From assembly GCF_035668035.1 (NCBI RefSeq), contig NZ_JAYMYJ010000029.1:46061-110060 (forward strand): DNA of 64,000 nucleotides. The letters run 5' to 3'. Positions 1-7,618 of the stretch are shown here, one piece after another. Every line of letters starts with the position of its first letter. Position 1 is the first letter of the stretch. This stretch comes from Thiothrix phosphatis. GTDB taxonomy: Bacteria > Pseudomonadota > Gammaproteobacteria > Thiotrichales > Thiotrichaceae. A model generated the notes under the pieces. The model saw nothing but the letters and a program-made list of their open reading frames with translations, searched no databases and was not told the DNA's origin. Made by a program: the position numbers and the translations under genes.

Positions 1-763
1 TGCGCATTTGCGCGGCCTTGCGACGCGCCTGCATTTCCTTCCTTGCCAAGTCTTCATCCCTCTTGGCTGCATCCAGACGGCGGCGGGCTTCCTTGCCCTT
101 ATCGGTCTGTTCAAAGCGTTCGTGACGGGTAACGTTGCCGGTTTTGTCGATGGTGACGTAAGGCGATTGGGTGATACATCCAGCCAAATGGGCTACACCT
201 ACCTTACACGCCACACCCCCCGCCCGTACCCCCGTGGCTACTGCATGGGTTATACGCCGGGTATGACATCCAGCCGCTAGTTTTAGCTCGTCAATAATTG
301 CAAAACGCAGGGTGTTCTCCTCTGTTTTTACGATTAAACCAACGTCCTGTAATAGCTGGCTTGCTTTTGTATTCACCTGCCTATCTGATAGTTTATCCAT
401 CAATGCGCGGATTTCAGACAGCGTTACAGGCTCACCAGGGACAAGCTCCAGGGCTACAGACTTCATGCCTGAGACATACGCCATGATCGCCGCCTGATCT
501 GTCCCTGTAACCTCTAAAACAAGGCTTATAACCCGCTTTGCCTTTAGTAAATTAATTGCTTCTTCCCTTGCCTTGGCAATAATTACGGCTTGCTTTTTCG
601 CCTTTTCCTCTTCCGCCTTCGCCGCCTTAATATATTCATTCTCAATATCATCTGTATAATTTTTAGGCGTAATAGACCCGTAATGGGGGCGTAACGGCTG
701 ATTTTGCCCATTTTGGCGGGTATCGGACACCTCCGAAACGACTTTTAGGGTTGGCTTGCTCAT
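1..763 (-). CDS. Hypothetical prophage protein, runs off the left edge
   Basis: An open frame of at least 254 codons starts at ATG 763 behind an AGAGGTA ribosome site and remains open to base 1, so its C-terminus is not seen. Residues about 40-75 are Lys/Glu/Ala-rich and probably helical. A middle part (about 90-160) has short alternating helices like a winged-helix fold. It follows the membrane coiled-coil gene in the same direction after a 26-bp gap, so the two are probably cotranscribed from the promoter at 2241-2281. I do not recognise a family. Confidence 0.6.
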   Translation of the reverse strand, partial: MSKPTLKVVSEVSDTRQNGQNQPLRPHYGSITPKNYTDDIENEYIKAAKAEEEKAKKQAVIIAKAREEAINLLKAKRVISLVLEVTGTDQAAIMAYVSGMKSVALELVPGEPVTLSEIRALMDKLSDRQVNTKASQLLQDVGLIVKTEENTLRFAIIDELKLAAGCHTRRITHAVATGVRAGGVACKVGVAHLAGCITQSPYVTIDKTGNVTRHERFEQTDKGKEARRRLDAAKRDEDLARKEMQARRKAAQMR

Positions 764-789
764 TACATTAATACCTCTATTATCCTGCG

Positions 790-1881
790 TTATTTCTGCT
801 TGAAGCCTTCGATGCTAATCACCTTGTCACTTTCTGACAATTGGAAGCGCGGCGCGTCTTTCGGGTAAACGTAACGGGTTGAAGCGCCCTCCCCAGCTTT
901 GATCAATGCTCCACATTTAACCGCCTTGTCACGCGCATTCTTGGCCTTGCGCTCCCCGCAATGTGCATACGCCATGATCGCCTGATTCGTGACTCCATTT
1001 GACTGGTCAGACGGAATAAGCTCTCCGATAATAGCCTTCAACGGGTCAATTGCCGTGTGATGCTTAATTTTTGCCGGGTCTGACATCGGGTCTGACATGG
1101 GTATGACGTTTTCAGACGCGGATTGGACGCTGTTACCACCTGTCAGACCCGATTTTTCAGAGCGGGTAGGACGGTAAAAGCTGGCAAGCAACAGCAGCAC
1201 CGGGGCTACGACTTCATAAGCAGCCGACTGCACCCATCGCGTGATTGTCGCCTGTTTGCTTTCTATGATCGACTCAACTTTAGCCAGCACTGGAGCGGTA
1301 AAAACCTCTGCGGTTTCCTTTGCTGGCTGTGGTTCCGCTACCTGCAAAGCGGTCATCTGTTCCAGTAGCGCGGCATACTCTGACGGGTTTTTCTTCTTGC
1401 TGGTACTGCGCATTTCTTCCGTTACCTGTTCAAGCATTGCAAGGCGTTTTTCTTCCCGCGCTTGCCATGCCTTGCGGCTCTCTGCATTTTCCGTGTCAAT
1501 ACGCGCTTTTTCTGCATCCATTCGATCCTGATAATTTTCAAGCGCAATACGGTTAGATTCTTCGATTGTTTTATTTTTAATTTCTGCCTGTTCTGTTGCC
1601 TGCTTTGCGGCAATGGCTGCTGACGAAGAGTTGATGGCAAGGATGGAGGCGGCAGAAAAAACCACGGCAGCGGCAAGCCCAACGTCACGGGCTTTTACCG
1701 GCTTGCCTGAATCAAACGCGGTATGCCACCCTGCAAAGATCGTTGCAGAGATTCCGGCAGTCAGCAGCCATCCACCAGCAGAGCCGAAAGAAGCAATGGC
1801 GATGGGTGCGGCTTTCACTGCACCCGTGCCAGCCACTACAGCGGCGGCGGCAACCAGCGGGTAATAGATTGCCTTGCTCAT
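790..1881 (-). CDS. Membrane-anchored coiled-coil protein with C-terminal winged-helix-like domain
   Basis: The 363-residue protein begins MSKAIYYPLV. ATG 1881 is chosen because it overlaps the stop of the upstream gene in an ATGA junction, implying translational coupling; a longer in-frame extension reads through that upstream gene and is unlikely. Two or three hydrophobic segments lie in the first 90 residues, then a long charged coiled coil (about 95-190), one more membrane segment near 230-245, a polar linker, and a C-terminal region (about 290-345) that looks winged-helix-like. Function unknown. Superinfection exclusion or an abortive membrane sensor are guesses from architecture only. 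Confidence 0.65.
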   Translation of the reverse strand: MSKAIYYPLVAAAAVVAGTGAVKAAPIAIASFGSAGGWLLTAGISATIFAGWHTAFDSGKPVKARDVGLAAAVVFSAASILAINSSSAAIAAKQATEQAEIKNKTIEESNRIALENYQDRMDAEKARIDTENAESRKAWQAREEKRLAMLEQVTEEMRSTSKKKNPSEYAALLEQMTALQVAEPQPAKETAEVFTAPVLAKVESIIESKQATITRWVQSAAYEVVAPVLLLLASFYRPTRSEKSGLTGGNSVQSASENVIPMSDPMSDPAKIKHHTAIDPLKAIIGELIPSDQSNGVTNQAIMAYAHCGERKAKNARDKAVKCGALIKAGEGASTRYVYPKDAPRFQLSESDKVISIEGFKQK

Positions 1882-2207
1882 GCAGCACCCCGCACGAACA
1901 GGCCGAAGGTGATCTTGTGGAATGACCACCACAGAAAGAAATCGAAAGGCGTGTTGTAACGGACGCCAGCCCACTTGTGGTAACTGGTATGCTCGGCATC
2001 GGTAAGCAATACGCCGTTCCATGCGGCACCAGCAAAGACCGGGAAAGACGCCACATTGAACAGGTGATGCGCTTCCAGCTTGCGAGTGTCACCACTCAAT
2101 ACAGACCGTGCGGCGCAGCGTCTCATGACAGCCTTGCGCCATTCTGCCTGAGCTTTCCTGTCACGCTTTCCTGTAAGTAAAATCTTGATGATGTTGAAAA
2201 ACTGCAT
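1878..2207 (-). CDS. Small HNH-endonuclease-like protein
   Basis: This 109-residue protein has the spaced residues of a compact HNH fold: LEAHHL, then an Asn in AWNGVLL, then HTSYHKW about ten residues later. No zinc-binding cysteine pairs flank the motif, as is the case in several phage HNH proteins. The start at 2207 follows a GAGGTATCAAG ribosome site seen before several genes of this prophage. It is the first gene of a leftward operon starting at the operator-promoter 2241-2281. It could be a DNA nuclease or an effector paired with the downstream membrane protein. Nuclease activity is inferred from motif spacing only. Confidence 0.6.
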   Translation of the reverse strand: MQFFNIIKILLTGKRDRKAQAEWRKAVMRRCAARSVLSGDTRKLEAHHLFNVASFPVFAGAAWNGVLLTDAEHTSYHKWAGVRYNTPFDFFLWWSFHKITFGLFVRGAA

Positions 2208-2240
2208 TGACTTGATACCTCGTTTTTTGGTTATTCATTA

Positions 2241-2281
2241 ATAGTATCAAATGACAAATTATTGTAAATCTTTTTTTTACA
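2241..2281 (-). promoter_or_regulatory. Operator-promoter a (leftward)
   Basis: The palindrome TGTAAA-N7-TTTACA occupies 2263-2281. Read leftward, its second half is a TTTACA -35 box followed after 16 bp by TACTAT (2241-2246) as -10. It lies 34 bp upstream of the HNH-like gene start. The 19 bases are identical, allowing for strand, to four other sites in the prophage. Confidence 0.7.
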
Positions 2282-2334
2282 TAAACGACAAGTGGTTGAG
2301 CTACCGACTCAGGACATAAGCTACGGACACAAAA

Positions 2335-2364
2335 AAGCCCGGTACACGACGGCATACCGGGCTT
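2335..2364 (-). terminator. Intrinsic terminator, leftward
   Basis: A 10-bp stem AAGCCCGGTA / TACCGGGCTT with a 10-base loop. Only the leftward reading has a T run after the stem (plus-strand A run at 2331-2336). It would stop leftward readthrough from the repressor side before the leftward promoter at 2241-2281. Confidence 0.6.
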
Positions 2365-2468
2365 GCCGCACAGGAAGAGGTATCAAGTCAAACCCGCGCA
2401 ACGGGTGCATGATACATCAACAGATCACAAATTACTTGAAAAGTACCCATCTGCATGTCAGCTTATAA

Positions 2469-2481
2469 AGTAAAATTTACA
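2469..2481. promoter_or_regulatory. Compact 13-bp inverted repeat (AGTAAA-A-TTTACA)
   Basis: Half-sites GTAAA and TTTAC are separated by one base and lie about 30 bp before the lipoprotein gene at 2510. The half-sites match those of the 19-bp operators but the spacing is shorter. Probably a second class of binding site for a phage regulator. Confidence 0.4.
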
Positions 2482-2509
2482 CACAAGACAACCGGTCTAT
2501 AGGGCTAAC

Positions 2510-3343
2510 ATGAAACTGAAAAACTACACGATATTGCCGACAATGCTGGCTATCTCAATGCTTCATGGATGCGGAGAGCCGCGCATAGACTCAACATCTG
2601 ACGACGCCTTTAAATCCTCGCTATCCAGCGTCAGGGCATCCATGACCGCAGATCAACAGAAAGAGCTTGATCATGAAATTACATCCATGATCATCGGCAG
2701 TGTAGGAGACTTGTTTTCACGCAATGACAGCCAGCAAAGCAAGTTTTCAGAATTAAAAACCCGCCTTGATGGCAAGACCGGGAAAGAAGCCCTGGAAGAG
2801 TTTAAACTGATGCGGATTGCTTCAATCGATAAAGAAAAATCAATAAAAGACAAAGAGATAACTGATCTAAAAAGGAAATCGTCAGAACTTGCACAGCGCA
2901 TTGCGCAAGCCGCAAGCGCCAAGACAAGCCTAGAAAAATTCAAGGTCTTATCATCCAGTTTCTACTTCGATAAAAACAGCCTACTGCATGACGCGATCAT
3001 TGAAGTAACTGTTAAAAACGACACGTCAACACCAGTTGCAACGGTATATTTCTCGTGCACACTATCGTCTCCAGGACGATCTGTTCCATGGGTATCTGAT
3101 GATCTTGTCTATCAGATCCCTGGCGGTATTGAGCCGGGAGAGCAAGCTACTTGGAAGCTATCACCTAATATGTTCTCGCAATGGGGGAACGCTCCACGAG
3201 ACAGGAATGACCTTGCCATTGCCATTACGCCATACCGTCTTGATGGCGGCGATGGAGCGGTGATACTAAATTCACTCCCAAGCAAATCCGACATTGATGA
3301 ACTTGAGCGAGTGAAAGCCAGGATAACCGCCATTTCTCCTTAA
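2510..3343 (+). CDS. DUF6694-like lipoprotein
   Basis: The 277-residue protein begins with a lipoprotein signal peptide ending LHGC (Cys21). The next part, GEPRIDSTSDDAFKSS, matches my memory of the DUF6694 lipoprotein family. Residues about 105-150 form a charged coiled coil, followed by a beta-rich C-terminal domain. It stands alone on the plus strand beside the repressor, a usual position for lysogenic conversion or superinfection-exclusion genes. An envelope role during lysogeny is inference. Confidence 0.65.
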   Translation: MKLKNYTILPTMLAISMLHGCGEPRIDSTSDDAFKSSLSSVRASMTADQQKELDHEITSMIIGSVGDLFSRNDSQQSKFSELKTRLDGKTGKEALEEFKLMRIASIDKEKSIKDKEITDLKRKSSELAQRIAQAASAKTSLEKFKVLSSSFYFDKNSLLHDAIIEVTVKNDTSTPVATVYFSCTLSSPGRSVPWVSDDLVYQIPGGIEPGEQATWKLSPNMFSQWGNAPRDRNDLAIAITPYRLDGGDGAVILNSLPSKSDIDELERVKARITAISP

Positions 3344-3491
3344 ACCCGCTCCCAATATTCACCGCACCTGCCGCACCTAAACAACCGCGTACCCTCCAGA
3401 CTGACCCGGACAAACCGCCATTGGTGGCGGGTCAGCCTGCATAGCCACCAATTAACGGCAGTTGAAAGGCGACGCTTTACAATCTCCACCC

Positions 3492-4139
3492 TCACAAATC
3501 ACGCCTTCCCTGCCACACATACACGACGCGCCCGGCAAGCTCAAGCTTGCTGGTCTTCATCTTCATGGCCTGGAACCTGTCATTGTCGTAGGTGATGTGA
3601 ACAGAATCTCCATCAGGCTCATACTGTACCCGCGCAATGCTTAAGGCTCCTCCTTTTCCTTCAATCCCGTACAGGCCGTTTACGTGAGTTCTTCCAGCCC
3701 TGTCAATCACAACGAGATCGCCGCGATTGATCGTGGGCTGCATTTCTGTCGATTCCATCCTGTAGATTTCATAATCACCCCTTTCGGGGTTCACACCAAA
3801 GATTTCCGCCAGCCATTCCCCACGGCATAGCAGACTTTCATGCTTAAGTCTGTCTCCCTCTGTCATATCCCTATAGTCACCCTGTTTAAAAATTGGTATT
3901 ACTACCTGACCCGGCGAAACATTCACCGCCCCCGGCCTGCCGTATTCTCCGTGTTGTAGCCACTGTGGATCGCAAGCAAGGAACTTTGCGGCAACGAATA
4001 AATATTTATTAGGCACTTTGTCACGCCGCGTCCAGCCGTAAATGCTCTGTCTATCAAGCCCAAGTTCGCGCGCTAAATCGGAGAAATTCAGCTTCATTTC
4101 ATCAAGTCGGGTTTGCAGCCGATCTTTTAATGTTTCCAC
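3492..4139 (-). CDS. Phage repressor, HTH plus degenerate S24 (LexA/CI-like) domain
   Basis: This 215-residue protein has an N-terminal helix-turn-helix (residues about 5-60) and a C-terminal S24 fold (about 75-210). In active S24 repressors the sequence GDSM-x-PT carries the catalytic Ser and a later VKR the catalytic Lys. Here the aligned segment is STEMQPT, with Glu132 at the Ser position, and SIAR, with Ala169 at the Lys position. It should still dimerise and bind DNA but not self-cleave. The GTG start at 4139 follows a GAGGT site. It diverges from the Cro-like genes across 274 bp and is the best candidate to bind the TGTAAA palindromes. Confidence 0.85.
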   Translation of the reverse strand: METLKDRLQTRLDEMKLNFSDLARELGLDRQSIYGWTRRDKVPNKYLFVAAKFLACDPQWLQHGEYGRPGAVNVSPGQVVIPIFKQGDYRDMTEGDRLKHESLLCRGEWLAEIFGVNPERGDYEIYRMESTEMQPTINRGDLVVIDRAGRTHVNGLYGIEGKGGALSIARVQYEPDGDSVHITYDNDRFQAMKMKTSKLELAGRVVYVWQGRRDL

Positions 4140-4413
4140 TACTTATACCTCATTTTGTGATTTTACTGTAAAAAAATTGTATTCGTAATTGCTTCCTTTG
4201 CGCTATGAATGTTTTTTGAGACAGGAATAAACTTTTGTTTTACTCATTGCCGATAAGTTATGTGTAATTATTGATCATTAATATCATTAAACTAATGTTT
4301 TACACTGTTTTATCGACTTTTTGGCGCATAATGAGTAAACTTTACATTTACATATAGGCGGTTTTATGTAACCATGGGATCATCAACAACAAATCACAGC
4401 GAGGTAAAAAAAC
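4140..4413. promoter_or_regulatory. Repressor/Cro divergent control region
   Basis: This 274-bp AT-rich intergenic region has a candidate leftward promoter for the repressor (TTACGA, 17 bp, TAAAAT, read on the minus strand) beside an imperfect palindrome TTTTAC-T-GTAAAA near 4161. The rightward side has the compact palindrome GTAAA-C-TTTAC at 4335-4345, whose TTTACA (4341-4346) can act as -35 with a weak -10 about 17 bp on. This is the immunity region; exact promoter positions are tentative. Confidence 0.55.
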
Positions 4414-4644
4414 ATGAGCGAATTACAGAAAGCGTTCTTTCTGATCTCAGGAAAGCATGAGCAGCGAGGACAAAAGGCAGCCGTCGCCCGCGCAATGGGA
4501 ATAACGCGGATGGCAGTTAACAACTGGTTCAGCCGGGGAATAGATGGGGCTGCGGCAGTGTCAATCTGGAAAGCATCAGGGCGGCGGATTGACTTGGTTC
4601 GGCTCGTTGAGGAAGGAGAGGAAATGAAGAGGAGAGCAGCATGA
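4414..4644 (+). CDS. Cro-like helix-turn-helix regulator
   Basis: A 76-residue protein with one helix-turn-helix (about residues 18-50: AAVARAMGITRMAVNNWF), in the position and orientation of cro, divergent from the repressor. It follows an AGCGAGGT ribosome site and its TGA stop overlaps the next ATG (ATGA), so the two regulators are coupled. Confidence 0.75.
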   Translation: MSELQKAFFLISGKHEQRGQKAAVARAMGITRMAVNNWFSRGIDGAAAVSIWKASGRRIDLVRLVEEGEEMKRRAA

Positions 4645-4998
4645 ATGTTTTAGAGCAATCACTCGCATCAATCGCCGGATTTGAGCGTCGCGGATACAAG
4701 GCAAAGGCTGCTGAACGTCTTGGCGTGTCACCGTGCTCCATCTATAGGTGGCAACGGACAGGATTCTCTCCCAATACCGCAACAATCGTCTGGCTTGCAA
4801 CCGACAAAACCGCCAACCTGCAAGAGCTTATCGAGTTCGGCGCAAGCTTGGGGGGGGGGTATTACAGGAAAGAAGTTGAAGATCATCAAAGCCATATCCG
4901 CTGGCGATTCACCTTACAAGATCGCCGCTGAATTAAGAACTGATGCAGCAAAAGTTATGCAGATCGCATTCTCACTAAAAGCCAATAAAGCAGCATAA
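4641..4998 (+). pseudogene. Second HTH regulator, interrupted at a (G)10 tract
   Basis: The reading frame from ATG 4641 encodes a YdaS/Cro-like helix-turn-helix (residues about 18-45), then enters a run of ten G (4850-4859). As written the protein ends at 4931 after 96 residues with an unlike tail. With nine G the frame continues to 4998 as GKKLKIIKAISAG and ends KANKAA, adding a second HTH-like segment (about 118 residues in total). The gene is therefore either phase-variable or carries a homopolymer error. A CII-like role is possible from its position after cro but is not shown. Confidence 0.55.
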
Positions 4999-5002
4999 AA
5001 AA

Positions 5003-5029
5003 ACCCGGCATCATGGAGAATGCCGGGTG
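5003..5029 (-). terminator. Hairpin, terminator in the leftward direction
   Basis: Stem ACCCGGCAT / ATGCCGGGT with an 8-base loop, preceded on the plus strand by an A run that becomes a T run when read leftward. It sits just after the second regulator and would protect the immunity region from leftward transcription. Confidence 0.5.
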
Positions 5030-5164
5030 GAAAAGATTTATGAGTGTAACCACTAAACATTAAGCTGATCATTTCAATTCAACATCTAGAGGATAGAAAA
5101 AATAATACCACAAGATGTTGAAGTTATGTAAACAAAATTTGTTCATCTTGAAAAGGAAAGATTT

Positions 5165-6358
5165 ATGATTCACCGATCAAAAAGGCAGCATGGATACACT
5201 GTTATAGATAATCAGGTATTCCGTGATAACTCCCTATCGTGGCAAGCAATGGGATTGCTTTGCTATGTGCTATCCAAGCCTGACAACTGGCGAATCCATG
5301 CAAAACAACTTATGAACGTCACAAAGGGTACAGCAAAGCACACAAAGCGCGATGGCGTATATGCAATCCTGACTGAACTTAAGGATGCCGGGTTTGTGTC
5401 AATGCGCCACACTGGGAACGATGGCTACGAATGGAGCGTTCATGATACTCCAGAAGAAAAACAGATGCCGGATACGGATAAGCCGGATACGGATAAGCCG
5501 GATACGGATAAGCCGGATACGGATAAGCCGGACGGTATAATAAATACTGAAAGACAAACAAGTACTGACTTAAAACAACCACTGACTGGTAGTAAGGTTG
5601 CAGCGCCAGAAAATCACGCGCAAATCGAACAGCATGAAGCGATGGCAAAACCGCAATCCGCGCCCAGCAAGCTGGGTGCACCCGGCTCGGTCTTGGTGGA
5701 TGGTGAACAGGTTGAGGCGGAATGGATTCCAGCAAGCGATGGTTGGACGTTGCAGGAGATCAGCTCCGATGGCTATCCAGGCATGGCAGAACTTGAAGCA
5801 GATGAACACCGCCATCAACCAGGATGGCAAGAGCCGCGCAAGCATGAAAACCAACACAACCAACAAAACGCTTCAGAATTGCGTATAAACGATTTAAACA
5901 GCCAAGAGCTACCCTTGTATGGGTCAATGGCCGATAGCGCTGTCACAGCCAAAATAGATGGCAAAACGCGGCCTTTGCGCAAGGATGGAAAGCCCGTATC
6001 AGACGTGACGTGGCTGTTCATGGCCTACAACGCCGCATACCAGGACAAATACGGCATCCAAGCTCCAAGCAGCGCAAAGGCAAACCGGCAGTTGCAGCAG
6101 GTGATTGCCCGTATCGGACTTGAATCCGCCCTGGCAGTTGCCGCCATTTACCCCTACCACACTGGGGCATACTACAACCGCACAGGCCACGGCATTGCAT
6201 CCATGCTGCAAGACTGCGAGAAGCTACGCATGGAAGCCCTGACAGGGCGGCGCGTTACTGGCATCAGTGCACAGCAGGATGAGGCCACTGGGCATAACCT
6301 TGACGTGATGCGCCGGGTATTGGAGCGGATTGATCTGCAGGCGGAAAAGGCGGCTTAG
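5165..6358 (+). CDS. Phage replication initiator, lambda O-like
   Basis: The 397-residue protein begins with a winged-helix domain (about 1-95; QAMGLLCYVLSKPDNWRI is typical of O/DnaD-like initiators) after a GGAAAG ribosome site. A linker carries four exact PDTDK repeats (residues 102-121), and a C-terminal domain (about 255-390) has conserved helices. Lambda O has the same plan, with its origin iterons inside the gene; here four 15-bp repeats and an AT-rich stretch lie at the corresponding place. It should bind the origin and recruit the helicase with the product of 7615-8373. Confidence 0.7.
   Translation: MIHRSKRQHGYTVIDNQVFRDNSLSWQAMGLLCYVLSKPDNWRIHAKQLMNVTKGTAKHTKRDGVYAILTELKDAGFVSMRHTGNDGYEWSVHDTPEEKQMPDTDKPDTDKPDTDKPDTDKPDGIINTERQTSTDLKQPLTGSKVAAPENHAQIEQHEAMAKPQSAPSKLGAPGSVLVDGEQVEAEWIPASDGWTLQEISSDGYPGMAELEADEHRHQPGWQEPRKHENQHNQQNASELRINDLNSQELPLYGSMADSAVTAKIDGKTRPLRKDGKPVSDVTWLFMAYNAAYQDKYGIQAPSSAKANRQLQQVIARIGLESALAVAAIYPYHTGAYYNRTGHGIASMLQDCEKLRMEALTGRRVTGISAQQDEATGHNLDVMRRVLERIDLQAEKAA
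5468..5580. repeat. Four 15-bp tandem repeats plus AT-rich stretch, candidate phage origin
   Basis: CCGGATACGGATAAG is repeated four times exactly at 5468-5527, with a fifth partial copy, followed by an AT-rich segment (about 5535-5580). It lies inside the initiator gene, as lambda iterons lie inside gene O. Origin function is inferred from layout. The repeats may equally be a simple protein linker expansion. Confidence 0.45.
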
Positions 6359-6417
6359 TTTGCCCATCGTGTAAACTTTTTAACTAAAAAATGAAAACTA
6401 ATTGTCATGTGATTGTT

Positions 6418-7179
6418 ATGAAAATTGATATTGTCGTTCCTGTATCAGGAGGAAAGGACTCTCAAGCATGTCTAAAGCTGGCTATTGAAAAGCATGGCTC
6501 GGACAAAGTGTTGGGTTTGTTTTGTGATACTCAGTTTGAGCATCCACTCACATATCAACACGTTGACAAAATGAAAGAGTTATATGGCGTTAACATTGAA
6601 AGGATTTGCCTTGGGTCTGTTCCAGATGTTGTGCGTAGATACAAGAGGTTCCCCGGTGGAGGTGCGCGTCACTGCACAAAAGAACTGAAGATAATCCCAT
6701 CAAAACGCTGGTACGTTGATTTTGCGAAAAAGAATGGTGGTTTTGATGTGTGGTACGGGATGAGGGGTGGTGAATCTAACGCAAGAATGAAACGATATTC
6801 AGATAAAGTCAGCATGGAGCGTTATCCACCTAACGACGTTTTGGCCGACTATCCAAAGTCGTTGCATAAAAATGGAGTATGTTTCGTTCTTCCAATTCTG
6901 GATTGGAGCGAATCCAATGTGTTTGACTTTCTGGACGGTCATGAAAATCCGCTATATCGAATGGGGGAAAAGCGCGTTGGTTGCTTCCCGTGTCTAGCCG
7001 GTGGAGACGCATCTAAAGAGCATTCTTTCAACATGGACGAATTTGGTAGGCAGCAGCGTGAAGTTGTTAGGGTGCTTGAAGGCGAGTTAGGCCGTAGCAT
7101 CTGGACAAGCAAAGGTGGGTGGCTGCGAAACGAAGCGCCACAACTGGACTTTGGCGGCTGCTCATTTTGCTCAATGTGA
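6418..7179 (+). CDS. PAPS-reductase-family PP-loop ATPase
   Basis: About 253 residues with the ATP-pyrophosphatase motif SGGKDS at residues 10-15, a central RHCTKELKI segment typical of PAPS reductase/CysH-like enzymes, and C-terminal GCFPC and CSFC cysteine pairs that could hold a metal or Fe-S cluster. ATG 6418 is chosen because the PP-loop is usually close to the N-terminus; ATG 6391 is also possible and neither has a clear ribosome site. Phage members are common but their substrate is mostly unknown. Sulfur activation or a DNA or nucleotide modification role are guesses. Confidence 0.75.
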   Translation: MKIDIVVPVSGGKDSQACLKLAIEKHGSDKVLGLFCDTQFEHPLTYQHVDKMKELYGVNIERICLGSVPDVVRRYKRFPGGGARHCTKELKIIPSKRWYVDFAKKNGGFDVWYGMRGGESNARMKRYSDKVSMERYPPNDVLADYPKSLHKNGVCFVLPILDWSESNVFDFLDGHENPLYRMGEKRVGCFPCLAGGDASKEHSFNMDEFGRQQREVVRVLEGELGRSIWTSKGGWLRNEAPQLDFGGCSFCSM

Positions 7180-7204
7180 CGCTTTGTATTCCGTTCGTCC
7201 GTAA

Positions 7205-7246
7205 TGTAAAAAAAAGATTTACAAATATTTGTGTTTTTGCGATGAT
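7205..7246 (+). promoter_or_regulatory. Operator-promoter b (rightward)
   Basis: TGTAAA-N7-TTTACA at 7205-7223. The TTTACA serves as -35, with GATGAT (7241-7246) as a weak -10 after 17 bp. It is followed at once by the scaffold gap, which hides the start of the regulated gene. Confidence 0.6.
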
Positions 7247-7256
7247 GTCCACATCA

Positions 7257-7356
7257 NNNNNNNNNNNNNNNNNNNNNNNNNNNNNNNNNNNNNNNNNNNN
7301 NNNNNNNNNNNNNNNNNNNNNNNNNNNNNNNNNNNNNNNNNNNNNNNNNNNNNNNN
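7257..7356. other. Scaffold gap (100 N)
   Basis: A run of exactly 100 N, so its true size is unknown. It hides the start of the gene ending at 7618. The flanking sequences do not repeat each other. Confidence 0.95.
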
Positions 7357-7618
7357 TGCCGACGTATTTTATGCTACTCCTAGCGTAGCTACATCGAATT
7401 ACATGATTTTCGCAACTTGCACACACATTAAAATAGGCTGCCAATTCCATTCATTAAAAGACTGGTTGTCATTTAATGACAGGCGAATTGCCGAAATGGA
7501 CGGCAAAAGAGCCTTAAAATTCTGGAAGCTTTGGAAGCCAATTTTACAAGAAATAGCAATCGAGCGTGGATGGTTGAATGCTGAGACTGAAGTTTCAGAA
7601 GTGCAGACAGAATCATGA
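7357..7618 (+). CDS. Hypothetical phage protein, 5' end lost in gap
   Basis: An open frame enters from the gap and ends at TGA 7616-7618. The visible 86 residues include FHSLKDWLSFNDRRIAEMDG and a Lys/Trp-rich helix, with no family I recognise. Its stop overlaps the next start in ATGA, so it belongs to the replication operon driven from promoter b. Confidence 0.6.

Noticed and set aside
5468..5527. CRISPR-like array
   Set aside because: The 15-bp repeats are directly adjacent with no spacers and are in frame within a gene.
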